From: DASXMT01 sp963755985 | GTDB taxonomy: Bacteria; Actinomycetota; Acidimicrobiia; Acidimicrobiales; RAAP-2 | Assembly (NCBI GenBank): GCA_963755985.1 | Contig: CAVWLO010000003.1 | Location: 682,001 to 746,000, forward strand | Direction of reading: 5' to 3' | DNA: 64,000 bases | Shown: positions 43,975 through 52,995 of the stretch, one piece after another | Layout: each line of letters starts with the position of its first letter | Position numbering within the stretch: position 1 is the first letter of the stretch | The notes under the pieces: model-generated | Databases searched by the model: none | Told to the model about the DNA's origin: nothing | Seen by the model: the letters and a program-made list of their open reading frames with translations, nothing else | Translations under genes and position numbers: made by a program

Positions 43975-44790
43975 ATGGCGCGCGCAGACAGCAGCGGGGT
44001 GGGCATCGAATACCAGGTCGCCGGCGAGGGACGGCCGGTGGTGCTGCTCCACGGCTTTCCTGACTCCGGATCGCTCTGGCGCCATCAGGTCCCCGCCTTG
44101 GCCGACGCCGGCTTCAAGGTCATCGTCCCGGACATGCGGGGCTACGGCGCCTCGGACAAGCCGGCCGAGATCGATGCGTACAACATGCTCTTCTTGGTTG
44201 CCGACGTAGGAGCAGTGCTCGACCACGCCGGTGTGCAACGGGCCCATGTGGTTGGCCACGACTGGGGAGCCGCGGTGGCCTGGGTGATGGCGGCCACCGC
44301 TCCCGACTACGTCGACCAACTCGCCACCCTCTCGGTCGGCCACCCGTCCAGCTTCCGAGCCGGTGGGTTCGAACAGCTCGAGAAGTCGTGGTACATGCTC
44401 TTGTTCCAATTCGAATCCGTTGCCGAACGCTGGCTCTCGGACGACGACTGGGCCAACTTCCGAGCATGGGGCCATCATCCTGATGCCGACGCCGTCATTG
44501 CCGACCTGGAGTCCACCGCTTCGTTGACTCCCGGCCTCAACTGGTACCGGGCCAACGTTCCCCCCGAGTCGTATCTGGGGCCGCCCCTCGAGTTGCCCGC
44601 CGTCCAGGCTCCCACCATGGGGGTGTGGAGTAGCGGAGACCCGGCGCTGACCGAGGGGCAGATGACCCGCTCGTCGGCCCACGTCTCGGGTCCATGGCGC
44701 TACGAGCGGCTGGACGGCCCCGGCCATTGGATGCAGCTCGAGGCGCCCCAGGAGGTCAACCGGCTGCTCTTGGACTTCCTACCCGCGTAG
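43975..44790 (+). CDS. Alpha/beta hydrolase, epoxide-hydrolase-like
   Basis: A 271-residue protein. HGFPDSGSLWRHQ is the oxyanion loop, VVGHDWGAAVAW has Asp as nucleophile, and GPGHWMQLEAPQEVN has the catalytic His. Asp as nucleophile in GHDWG points to epoxide hydrolases or dehalogenases rather than esterases. ATG 43975 has AGGAGG 11 bases upstream. It lies 53 bases after a monooxygenase-like gene, so the two could act in sequence on an alkene or aromatic substrate. This is inferred from the neighbourhood. Confidence 0.85.
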   Translation: MARADSSGVGIEYQVAGEGRPVVLLHGFPDSGSLWRHQVPALADAGFKVIVPDMRGYGASDKPAEIDAYNMLFLVADVGAVLDHAGVQRAHVVGHDWGAAVAWVMAATAPDYVDQLATLSVGHPSSFRAGGFEQLEKSWYMLLFQFESVAERWLSDDDWANFRAWGHHPDADAVIADLESTASLTPGLNWYRANVPPESYLGPPLELPAVQAPTMGVWSSGDPALTEGQMTRSSAHVSGPWRYERLDGPGHWMQLEAPQEVNRLLLDFLPA

Positions 44791-44890
44791 ACCGCGGCAT
44801 CAGCCCTCGTCCCGGGCCAACCGCCGCCCGGCGTCCCTGTACCGGCCAGGCGTCGGCATTATTGTGAGCTTCCAGAGGCACACAGAGGGG

Positions 44891-45175
44891 ATGTCGATCG
44901 TGAGCACTGTCCCAACCGGCCTGCCGAGCCCACCCGCGTCAGAGGACCAACAACGGAACCGACGAGATATCGCCCGTGTGGTCGCTGCGCTGGTCATCGT
45001 GGCCATCCTCGTCGCTTTCGTGGTGAAGAACAGCGAAAAGGTGAACGTCAGCTTCGTCTTCTTCAGCGCGAACGTGCGGCTCATCTGGGTGCTGCTGATC
45101 ACCGCTGTCCTCGGTGCGCTGGCCGACCGGCTCTTCCTGTGGCGAAGGCGACGGAAGAGGAGCGACGGGGTCTAA
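44891..45175 (+). CDS. LapA-domain small membrane protein
   Basis: A 94-residue protein from ATG 44891; GTG starts at 44864 and 44900 are also possible. Two transmembrane helices are visible (VVAALVIVAILVAFVVKNSE and LIWVLLITAVLGALADRLFL) around a short loop, with a basic C-terminus RRRRKRSDGV. It fits the LapA/YciS pattern (DUF1049). A role in envelope assembly is known for enterobacterial relatives; nothing specific can be said here. Confidence 0.7.
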   Translation: MSIVSTVPTGLPSPPASEDQQRNRRDIARVVAALVIVAILVAFVVKNSEKVNVSFVFFSANVRLIWVLLITAVLGALADRLFLWRRRRKRSDGV

Positions 45176-45340
45176 GGGTTGGGACGCGCCGCGCCGGCTG
45201 ACCCTGGCCGCCGGGCGCCCGACGCGACGCCTTCCTGATCAGGCCCAGAGACGATAGCGGTATGGCATCGGCACGACATCGGCACGGCGCAACCCGGTGA
45301 GGGAGCTGTACGCATCACCCAACGCTCCTGGTCGCCCTCG

Positions 45341-45346
45341 TAGTGT
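45341..45346 (+). promoter_or_regulatory. Putative -10 element for the gene at 45353
   Basis: GTAGTGT with six bases from TAGTGT to the GTG at 45353 and no ribosome binding site between. It is another leaderless-type start. Confidence 0.4.
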
Positions 45347-45352
45347 TGGCCC

Positions 45353-46663
45353 GTGCCCGCCGAAGACGAACAGCCCGACGGTGTCCGGGTCGAAGTCGAC
45401 GCTCCGCGCCGGGAGGACGGGCAGCTCGGAGAGGCCGGGGGAGACGCTGCGCCCTCGGTCCCGCGCCGCCCGGGCCGGTGGCGACGAGCTTCGGCATGGG
45501 TGCTCGTGTTTCTGGCCAGCCTGCTGGCCATCGTCTCGATCCTGGTCGTATTCGCTCGCAACGAGGTGCTGGACACCGACACCTATATCGCCACTGTCGG
45601 GCCATTGGCCTCCGACCCGGCGATCCAGTCGGCCGTGGCCGGTGCGCTGAGCCAGCATCTGGTGGAGAAGGTTGACGTAAGCGGTCGGGTGTCCAATGCC
45701 CTGCCGCAGAAGGCCGGGTTCCTGACCGCTCCGATCACATCGGGCCTCGAGTCGTTGACCAATCGGGTCGCCCTTACGGTCGTCCAGTCGCCGGCCTTCG
45801 AGAGACTCTGGGTCTCGGCCAACCGTGCCGCCCACAAGCAGGTGGTGGCGCTGTTGACCGGCGACCAGTCCGGAGCGCTCACCGCGGACCGGGGCAAGGT
45901 CTCGCTCGACTTGGGCAATGTTCAGGCGAAGGTCAAACAGGCCCTGGACAAGCGGGGGATCACCATCTTCGACAAGGTCCCGACGGCCAACGGCACGAGC
46001 TTCGTCCTCTTCGAGTCGGACCAGCTGGTAAAGGCCCAGGGGTGGATCCGTACCCTCAACCGCCTCGCCTATCTGCTGCCGGTCCTGTCCGTGCTCTGTT
46101 ACGCCGGCGGAATTCTCCTGAGCGCGAACCGGCGGCGAGGCCTGGTGCGGGCTGCCGTCGGGTTGGCGGTGGCCATGAGCCTGCTGCTGGTGGGCGTGGC
46201 CCTCGGACGTGACCAATACCTGAACGCCCTCCGGTCCTCGATTCCTCGGGCGGCGGCGGCCAATGCCTATGACGCGGTGACCGCCTTCCCGCTGGGCACG
46301 ACGCGAGTCGTGCTCCTCGTCTCAGTGATCATCGCTCTGGTTGCCATCGCCGCCGGGAACGACCGCCTCCGCTCCTGGGTGCGGTCGGTCAACAAGCCGA
46401 GATGGTTCGCCGACAGCGCCGTCCATCGCTGGACCCGCGCCCATCGTCGGCTCCTGCAATGGTTGACGCTGGCCGTGGGTTTCGTCGTGCTCATCGTGTG
46501 GGACAACCCGACGCCCCGGGTCGCCGTCATCACCGTGATCATCGCCCTGGCCATCGTGGGGTTGATCGGCGCTTTGGCCAGGCCACGAGTGGGTCTGGCT
46601 CCCGGCGCCGAGGCCAGGACCTCCACCGGGACCGGGCCCGCCACCGACCCCGACGGCAAGTAA
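45353..46663 (+). CDS. Multispanning membrane protein of unknown function
   Basis: A 436-residue protein. One helix near residues 48-70 (AWVLVFLASLLAIVSILVVF) is followed by an outside domain of about 160 residues (TYIATVGPLASDPAIQSAVA onward) and then five further helices in the second half. This layout is common in actinobacterial proteins annotated only as hypothetical integral membrane proteins. No catalytic motif is seen. It is convergent with the broken lysyltransferase-like gene, whose nominal frame would run into it. Confidence 0.75.
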   Translation: MPAEDEQPDGVRVEVDAPRREDGQLGEAGGDAAPSVPRRPGRWRRASAWVLVFLASLLAIVSILVVFARNEVLDTDTYIATVGPLASDPAIQSAVAGALSQHLVEKVDVSGRVSNALPQKAGFLTAPITSGLESLTNRVALTVVQSPAFERLWVSANRAAHKQVVALLTGDQSGALTADRGKVSLDLGNVQAKVKQALDKRGITIFDKVPTANGTSFVLFESDQLVKAQGWIRTLNRLAYLLPVLSVLCYAGGILLSANRRRGLVRAAVGLAVAMSLLLVGVALGRDQYLNALRSSIPRAAAANAYDAVTAFPLGTTRVVLLVSVIIALVAIAAGNDRLRSWVRSVNKPRWFADSAVHRWTRAHRRLLQWLTLAVGFVVLIVWDNPTPRVAVITVIIALAIVGLIGALARPRVGLAPGAEARTSTGTGPATDPDGK

Positions 46664-46745
46664 TCCTGACTCCGTTCGTGGTCCAGCGCCCACGATCCGA
46701 TCAGCGTCGTGCCGCCGGGCTCTCGAAGCCACCGTGGTGGGCTCT

Positions 46746-48714
46746 TCACCGTCGGGGCTCGTAGCGCAACTGGGGAGGTCGGTTGCTCCCACAGACTCCG
46801 GGTCGGACGCTCCGTTGGATGCCGGGTCTGACGCTCCGTTGGAGGTCGGGTCGGGCGCGGTGTTGGCCTCGCCCTGTCGCTCGGCGATGGCCTGGTCCGT
46901 CTCCCGCCGGGCCGCCTGCATCCGCTTCTCGGCCCCGACGGCCAGGAGGCGACCGAGGACCGGGATCTCCCACAGGGACTCGGCCCGGAGGATGGCCATG
47001 ATGACGGGCACCAGATGCTCGGCCGTATCGAAGGCCACGTAGCGCGGGAGCCAGTCGGGGTCGTACTTTGCGTTGAACCGCCACAGCGTCTCGATCTGGG
47101 CGAAGCTCGACACCCGCTTGAGGAACCACCGCTCCGCCCGTTGCACGGTGCCGTCGCCCTTCTCGCCGGCCAGGGTCGACCGGAGGGCGGCGAAGTTGAG
47201 GCTGAGGCCGCCGTAGCCACCGGACTTGAGGTGCTCGATGGTGGAGCACAGGGCGAAGTCCAGCAGCCCGTTGGGGTGTTCGCCGGGATCTCGGCGCATG
47301 AGATCGAGGGAGTAGCCGTTGATGCCCGTGGCCGGGACGAACTGGCACATGGCCGCCGGACTTCCGTCGGGGCCGTGGACCACCGCCAGGAGCAGACCCT
47401 GGTCTCGGGGATCGAAGATGCGGCCCAACATCATGGAGAACCCGCGCTCTTGGTCGCCCCGACGACTGAGCCCCATCAGCGAGATGAGCTCGGCGGCCAT
47501 CTTCATGGTCGAGTCGGGACGGGTCATGGAAAGTGGCTGTATAGCCGTACTTCTTGATCCGGTTGTGGGCCTGGCGCAGTCCCTTCTTGCCCCCGCCGGC
47601 CAGCGAGAAGTTCTGAACGTCCACGACGGCTTCGTCGCCGATGTACACGTTGTGCATCCCCGACTCGCGGTAAATGGGTAGCCAGTCCTCGCCGGCACCC
47701 ATGATGGCCGGCACCCAACCGTGGTCGTCGGCAAAGCGTCGGAAGGCGCCCCACACCTGCTCGCGCTCGTTGCGCGGTCCGATGGGGTCGGGGGCGATGA
47801 GGCAGATGCCCCCGTAGATGGCGTAGGCCACCAGGCTGTCCCGAAAGAAGAACCACTGCTTGTCGGAGCGAAGGGCGAAGTAGTCGAGCGTGCTCCGCCC
47901 GTGCCGCCGCACGATGTCCCGGGCCCGGAATTCGGCAGCCCGACCTGTCGTCAGGCGCCGGTCCACTACCGGGCGGGAGAGGAGGAACAGGGCCACGCCG
48001 ACCAAGGTGATGCCGATGACCAGCAGGCTTGGGGAGAAGAATCGGTCGAATCGGTTGGGCAGAGCCACGGTGCGGATCCCGATGAGACGCTCCGACGCGG
48101 CATGGAACGCCTGGCCCCACGAGATGTGGAACCGATGGTACCGGCTGAAGTGGGCGGAGATCTCGATGGACGCGGCGGCGACGACGATGATGGTCACGGC
48201 TCCGCCCACCAGGGCCACGATGGCCGACCGCAGCGAGGACCAGTCCGAGGCGGCCTGGAATTCACGGCGGTTGACGAGCAGGACGATCAGGACGGCCAGG
48301 GCGAACAATGACTCCTCGATGTCGCCCCCGGCCAGCAGGTGCAAGAACAAGGTGACGGTGAGCAGCGTGACGCAGACCCGCCAGGCTCGGCGCTGACCTC
48401 GGAGCACGCCCCGGCCCAGAGCCAATAAGCCCATGCCGGCCAGGGCGACCAGCGCGCCGGCCAACTCCGAGGCCTGCAGCGGCAGCACCTCCAACACCAC
48501 GTGCAGACCGGGCACGGAGGGGAGGGGTGATGGCGTCGAGGAGGTCGATCACCCCGGCCACCAGAATGGCGGCGGAAGCCAGGCGGCGCACCCGGCGGGT
48601 CCGGCGATGGGCTTGGCGCAGATCCGACGCCGGGGGCCACGATTCGCCTTTGGGGTACGAGGCCACCACGGTGGGATGCAGGCTGCGGACCATGCGACGG
48701 ATCGACACCAGCAC
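46746..48714 (-). pseudogene. MprF/LPG-synthase-like DUF2156 protein, broken by frameshifts
   Basis: Three joined frames encode one typical protein. 48714-48520 gives RRTRRVRRLASAAILVAG and DLLDAITPPLR. 48515-47530 gives LHVVLEVLPLQASELAGALV, several helices, and the start of the C-terminal GNAT-like domain (RHGRSTLDYFALRSDKQWFF, LIAPDPIGP). 47528 onward gives RIFDPRDQGLLLAVV, MCQFVPATGINGYSLDLMRR, GGYGGLSLNFAALRS and RFNAKYDPDWLPRYV. Such proteins transfer amino acids from tRNA to phosphatidylglycerol. Shifts lie near 48520 and 47530. After the 27-bp repeats at about 46790-46860 the reading is unclear: as written the frame runs on to 46322 into the opposite gene; a stop at 46746 in another frame is more sensible. 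Confidence 0.75.
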
Positions 48715-50083
48715 GTTCGAGCAGGCTGTGCGAGGGAAGATCGGTCTGGGCGTGGAGCAGCCTGACGTGTAGCTCAGCGCCTGTCTCGAGCTCCACCCAG
48801 CTCAATCGCTGGCGGTGTAGGAACACCGGCGGAAAGCCGAGCCGGCCGGCCTGCTCCTCGACTACTTCGGCGGTTGCACCCACGTTGGCGTAGAAGCCGA
48901 TTCCGAGGCTGGTCAACTCCGGTTGGAACGTGGCCGCGGTGATCAGCCCGGTGTGACCGGCAGCCACCAGCGCCCGAGCCGCGTCCCGGGCGGTGTCGTT
49001 GGCCGCGCCCTCGGTGCGCACCGCATTGAGGGCCCCGCCCCCGAGCACGGACCACACGCGACGGCTCAGCAACCCGAGGGCCAGGGCCAACACGGCGAAC
49101 ACGGCGATGGCGAACAGGGCGGCCACCGACAGCCGGCTGGCCCATCCTGCCTCATGGACGTGCCGGAGGGCCCGGCCGGCAACCCCGGTCCCGGCGTGGC
49201 GGAGGACGGTCGGCGTCAGGAGGAACCTCAACGCGATGGCAACGGCGAACGGGACCAGGAGCCACCAGGCGTAGCGACCGAGCCTCCGGTAGAGCAGGCG
49301 CGAGGTGACGAACCGGGAGAGCGTGGACGGATCGCTCAGGCGGTGCAGTCCTTCGAGCCAGGGGGCGTCGCCCTCCGATCGCTCGGCCAAGTTCCGCCAG
49401 CTCTTTCCGGCCAGGGAGCGCTCGACGGCTCCAGGCTTGGCATCTGCAGCCGGATCGAACTCCGATTCGGTGGCGCTCGATGGTGACGCGTAGGCGTGCT
49501 CGCCCGGTTCGACCCGCACCGTACGGGTGCCCGCCGCAGTGTGCAGGATGAGGTCGACGCCGTCAGCCCGCTCCACTCCCATGTCGGCCACGGCCGCCAT
49601 GGTGAGGGGGTCGGTGTCAAAGCCGGGCTCGTGGGTGCCGGTCTGCCGGATGACCCTGCGTTCGTCGTCGTCGAGGAACCGCGCCAGCGCGTCCCGCAAC
49701 CTGGGGTGAGCGTCCATCGCCGCCTGTGTCTCTTCGAGCGTCGGGCTGTTCCCGGTCAGGTCGAACAGGTTGCCGGCGATGATCAGGATCCCGGGTCCGT
49801 CCCAGGCATCGAGGGTCTGGGCCAATTCGCCCGTGAGCACCAACGTCGACGGAGTGGCCTCGCCGGTGAGCAAGAGGTCGCTGACCACCATGACCCGTCG
49901 CCCGATGGGAACCTCGATGACCGCGTCGACCTCACTATCGTCTTTCACAGGACTTGCACCGATCGTCGACATACCGCCGACGGTCGAGTCACTGTCGACC
50001 TCGGGGAGGTTGTCGGGAGCGGTGTCGGAGCCTGTCCGAGGCCGGGCGGCGGGGGTACCGACCGTGGGGGCCTCCGGTGTCAT
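48715..50083 (-). CDS. Metallophosphoesterase-like domain with membrane segments, probably fused to the downstream lysyltransferase part
   Basis: About 456 residues from ATG 50083, which has AGGTGGG upstream. VMVVSDLLLTGEATPSTLVL and GPGILIIAGNLFDLTG look like a degenerate calcineurin-type phosphoesterase: the second motif has GN but the first lacks the usual DxH. Two or three helices follow (WWLLVPFAVAIALRFLLT, SVAALFAIAVFAVLALALGL), and then a beta-rich part to HAQTDLPSHSLLER near 48720. There the next frame continues with SIRRMVRSLHPTVVASYPKG. Because the frame as read would otherwise run on into shadow sequence, I infer one fused protein with a shift near 48715; two separate overlapping genes are the alternative. 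Confidence 0.6.
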
Positions 50084-50125
50084 GGTCGGTCCCACCTGTG
50101 GATTTCCGTATGCACGCAACCCTCA

Positions 50126-50131
50126 ATCGTA
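50126..50131 (-). promoter_or_regulatory. Putative -10 element for the metallophosphoesterase-like gene
   Basis: TACGAT on the minus strand about 43 bases before ATG 50083, leaving a leader with an AGGTGGG site. This would be a normal, not leaderless, transcript. Confidence 0.35.
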
Positions 50132-50144
50132 GAGTTCTCGTGGC

Positions 50145-50160
50145 GTTAGGCTCGCCTACA
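50145..50160. promoter_or_regulatory. Possible DtxR/IdeR-type iron box
   Basis: GTTAGGCTCGCCTACA contains TAGGC and GCCTA as an inverted pair with a two-base spacer. The core resembles the TTAGGCTCACCTAA half of known actinobacterial iron boxes. It lies in the divergent gap just upstream of the minus-strand -10 element. This is a resemblance by eye only. Confidence 0.3.
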
Positions 50161-50455
50161 CACTTAGAGAACCCTGAACCAGCACGAAACGTGCGGTCAA
50201 CGAGCAGAAACTACCGGTGAAAAGGTGAATCGCTGATGGATGGGTCGGAGGGGGCTGGGGCGGCCCAGGCCGGTAGGCCGCAGGCCTGGGCAGCGCAAGA
50301 CGGGGTCGTGCTGGCTGCGATAGCCCGAGGGGGCCGAGGGGGCCGAGGGGCACCGCGCCGGCCGGCGCCGCTGGACCGGCCGTCCACGGGGCAAATCGAG
50401 GCCGTAGCCCCGGGATCGGGCTCGACCGAATCCGGCCCGCCTCCACGGATCAGGG
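50161..50455. other. Gap before the HAD phosphatase gene, coding status unclear
   Basis: An ATG at 50236 preceded by AAAGGTG opens a Gly/Ala/Pro-rich frame that later becomes antisense-like shadow of the phosphatase gene. It may be the true 5' part of that gene, separated by an indel in the GGGGGCCGAGGGGGCCGAGG run near 50328-50350. No conserved sequence supports this, so it is left unannotated. Confidence 0.35.
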
Positions 50456-50944
50456 GTGAGGACCCCGTCCAACTGGGCCTGGCGCGACGGTCCCGTTGCT
50501 CAGCCGGGGGAGGCCGTCGTCTTCGACATGGACGGCGTGCTGTCCGACGCCGCCGGCCGTCAGCACTTCTTGGAGCGGGGCCACCGAGATTGGGACCGGT
50601 TCTTCGAGGCGTGCGGCGACGATCAGGTTGTCGAAGAGCTGGCCCGATTGCTCGAGCTGCTCGACCCCCGCCTCCAAGTGGTGCTGCTCACTGGACGCCC
50701 ATTCCGTGTGCAGCCTCAGACGCTGGCATGGCTGGCTCGGTACGGGTTGCGGTGGGACCTTCTCGTCATGCGGTCGAGGGGCGACTACGCCCAGGTGACC
50801 ATGTTCAAGCGCGACGCCGTCGAGGAGCTGCGGGCGTACGGGTTCGACCTGCGACTCGCGTTCGAGGATGATCCCAACAACTTCGCCATGTTCCACGCCG
50901 AAGGAATTCCGTGCGTGTACATCCACTCCGGCTACTACGACTGA
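50456..50944 (+). CDS. HAD-family phosphatase, PNKP-phosphatase-like
   Basis: A 162-residue protein. AVVFDMDGVLSDAAGRQHFL is HAD motif I, VVLLTGRPFRVQPQTLAWLA motif II, a Lys in MFKRDAVEEL motif III, and LAFEDDPNNFAMFHAEGIPC motif IV. The order DWDRFF, TGRP, T-x-WL and MR-x-x-x-D resembles the phosphatase domain of polynucleotide kinase-phosphatases, so a nucleotide or nucleic-acid 3'-phosphate substrate is possible. GTG 50456 is the first start in frame; an N-terminal extension is possible (see the preceding gap). It stands alone on the plus strand. Confidence 0.8.
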   Translation: MRTPSNWAWRDGPVAQPGEAVVFDMDGVLSDAAGRQHFLERGHRDWDRFFEACGDDQVVEELARLLELLDPRLQVVLLTGRPFRVQPQTLAWLARYGLRWDLLVMRSRGDYAQVTMFKRDAVEELRAYGFDLRLAFEDDPNNFAMFHAEGIPCVYIHSGYYD

Positions 50945-51138
50945 CGCTGCACAGGTACGACGATTGATCCTCTGGAGGTGAGACGACTCTTGCTCCGGAA
51001 GGCGACTCATACTCCGGAGATCCGACTCATTCTCGGAGATACGGGGCGTGACCACCGGGCCGTCTTCGCTCACCGCCGGTGACGCCGTCACCGCCGGTGA
51101 CGCCGGTGACCTACGACGACGGTGAACAAACTTCCGTC

Positions 51139-52995
51139 CTACGGCTCGTATGGCGATCCTTTCCGGCGTTCTTCCCAGGCGAACATGATCCAGCCCCCGA
51201 CGAATGCCAATCCGGCCAGGATCAGGATCGGGGCGTCGCCATAGCGGACGAAGAGTGTCTGCCCGGTCCGTCGGTCGAGGGTGGCCGTCAGCACTTGCTG
51301 CGCCCCGAGGGTGGAGCGACTGACCAGCTGACCCCGGTGGTCGACGACCGCGCTGAATCCGGTCGGTGCCGCCTGGAGCAGGTCGCGGCCCTGTTCCACT
51401 GCCTGGACCTCCGAGGCCGCGATCTCCTGGCTGGGCACCTGGGCGGAGGCGTACGACGAGGCGTTGGTCGGGACGATGAGGAGCTGGGCACCTGCTCGGA
51501 CCGAGGACCGCCCGCGCTCGGCGAAGAAGTCCTCATAGGACACCAAGGTGCCCAGTGGGGCGGCCGGAGTCGGCATGAGGCCGGTGCCGCTGCCCGGGAT
51601 GGCGTCGAGGGGAACCCCGGACAGGTCGGCCAGATGCTCGAAGAACCCCCGGTAGGGAACGTATTCGCCGAACGGTACCCGGTGGACCTTCTCGAATCGG
51701 GACACCAGATCGCCGTTCGGGCCCCAGGCCACTACCTCGTTGCGGAAGGCGGTCGACGACACGTCCTCGGTGACCCCGACGACCAAAGTGGTGTGCAACG
51801 TTCTGGCCAGCCCACTCAGCGAGGCCTCGGTCGCCGAGCCGTCGAGGGGTGAGGACAAGGCGACGACGTCCTCGGGCCACAGGACGAGTCGGGGCGCATG
51901 GCCGTGGTCGAGCTGCTGGAGGTGGGCGGTGGCTGCACGCTGGGCAGCGAAGACGACGGCGGGACTCACCTGAGACTTCCTGAACCCGCGGACCCCACCT
52001 CCTTGGACCGCCGCCGCGGTAACCGTGCCTCGGGATGGACCGCCGTCGGGGGCATGGTCGGCGACGATGGTGACGACGACCACCCCGACGAGGGCAACGG
52101 AGCCCGCCCGAGCGAGGGCCACGAGCCCCGTCGACACTCGCGTAGCCGCGAAGGCGGCCTGGACCAGCCCGGCGACGGCCACACCTCCGGTGAAGACGGC
52201 GGCAGTCAGGAGGAGGGGTCCCCCCAATCGGGCCGCGCCGAGGACCGGACCTCCGGCCTGCCCCAGGAAGACGCCGCCCATGGGAAGGCCGCCGAAGGGC
52301 CACGACATACGGGCTGCCTCGGCGAGGGTCATGGCCGCCGGGAAGGCCAGCGCCCGGGCCCCGATGAACCGGGGGGGCACGGCCAGGCAGGCCACGGCAG
52401 GGAACAGCGCTTCGATCACGATGAGGGCGATCGCACCGGCGAGGGTGAACGAACGGGCCCACATGAGCCCAGGGACGAAGCAGCCGAGCCCGGCCAACCA
52501 ACCGGACCACAAGCGGGCACGGGGCCGGAGGCCTTCCAAGCGCCACCACAGGAGTCCGGCCGCGGGAAAGGCCAGGATCCAGAACCCCCACGGAGGGAGG
52601 GAGAGGGCTAGCCCGACCCCGGAAAGGATCGACGGCACCGCCACCCCACCGCGGCGGGGCGATCGGGGCCGTTCGTCGCCCTCGGTCGGTCCCGGCTGCT
52701 CGACCTGCGGGGGCTCAGGTTGGTCGTCCCACGGGGGCCCCCTTTTTCCGGCCTCGGGGAGCCCCGGTTGCTCACCTTCAGGGTTTCCTCTCTGCCCGGC
52801 CTCGGGGAGCCCCGGTTGCTCACGCTCACCCTCACCGTTTCCTCTCTGCACCCCCTCAGTGGTTCCTTGGTGGACCCCGCCCCCGGTGGCCGTGGATTCA
52901 TCCGGTTGGGCGGGGCCCGCGCTCACGGGCTGTCCGGATGGCGACGGGACGTCCGGTGCCGGGCCACCGAGGCGGCCCGACTGGGGTGTGGTCAC
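51139..52995 (-). CDS. lnt: Apolipoprotein N-acyltransferase-like protein with Ser in place of the catalytic Cys
   Basis: A 618-residue protein. After about 115 residues of Pro/Gly-rich low-complexity sequence come six or so transmembrane helices (LALSLPPWGFWILAFPAAGLL onward) and a nitrilase-fold domain. The expected residues are Glu-375 (LWPEDVVAL), Lys-436 (FEKVHRVPFGEYVP) and Glu-444. The nucleophile position reads GTLVSYEDFF, with Ser-486 where Escherichia coli Lnt has Cys-387. The enzyme should N-acylate lipoproteins at the membrane; with Ser it may be slower, inactive or a lineage variant. It overlaps hemY by four bases on the same strand, but its own start precedes no common operon function. 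Confidence 0.8.
   Translation of the reverse strand: MTTPQSGRLGGPAPDVPSPSGQPVSAGPAQPDESTATGGGVHQGTTEGVQRGNGEGEREQPGLPEAGQRGNPEGEQPGLPEAGKRGPPWDDQPEPPQVEQPGPTEGDERPRSPRRGGVAVPSILSGVGLALSLPPWGFWILAFPAAGLLWWRLEGLRPRARLWSGWLAGLGCFVPGLMWARSFTLAGAIALIVIEALFPAVACLAVPPRFIGARALAFPAAMTLAEAARMSWPFGGLPMGGVFLGQAGGPVLGAARLGGPLLLTAAVFTGGVAVAGLVQAAFAATRVSTGLVALARAGSVALVGVVVVTIVADHAPDGGPSRGTVTAAAVQGGGVRGFRKSQVSPAVVFAAQRAATAHLQQLDHGHAPRLVLWPEDVVALSSPLDGSATEASLSGLARTLHTTLVVGVTEDVSSTAFRNEVVAWGPNGDLVSRFEKVHRVPFGEYVPYRGFFEHLADLSGVPLDAIPGSGTGLMPTPAAPLGTLVSYEDFFAERGRSSVRAGAQLLIVPTNASSYASAQVPSQEIAASEVQAVEQGRDLLQAAPTGFSAVVDHRGQLVSRSTLGAQQVLTATLDRRTGQTLFVRYGDAPILILAGLAFVGGWIMFAWEERRKGSPYEP

Noticed and set aside
46322..46745. 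C-terminal continuation of the MprF-like frame to 46322
   Set aside because: It lies opposite a well-supported membrane-protein gene, has no conserved sequence, and begins after a repeat where an indel is likely.
50236..50871. Plus-strand frame starting at ATG 50236 with AAAGGTG upstream
   Set aside because: The second half is an out-of-frame shadow of the HAD phosphatase and the first half has no recognisable sequence. It may be the displaced 5' end of that gene, but this cannot be shown.
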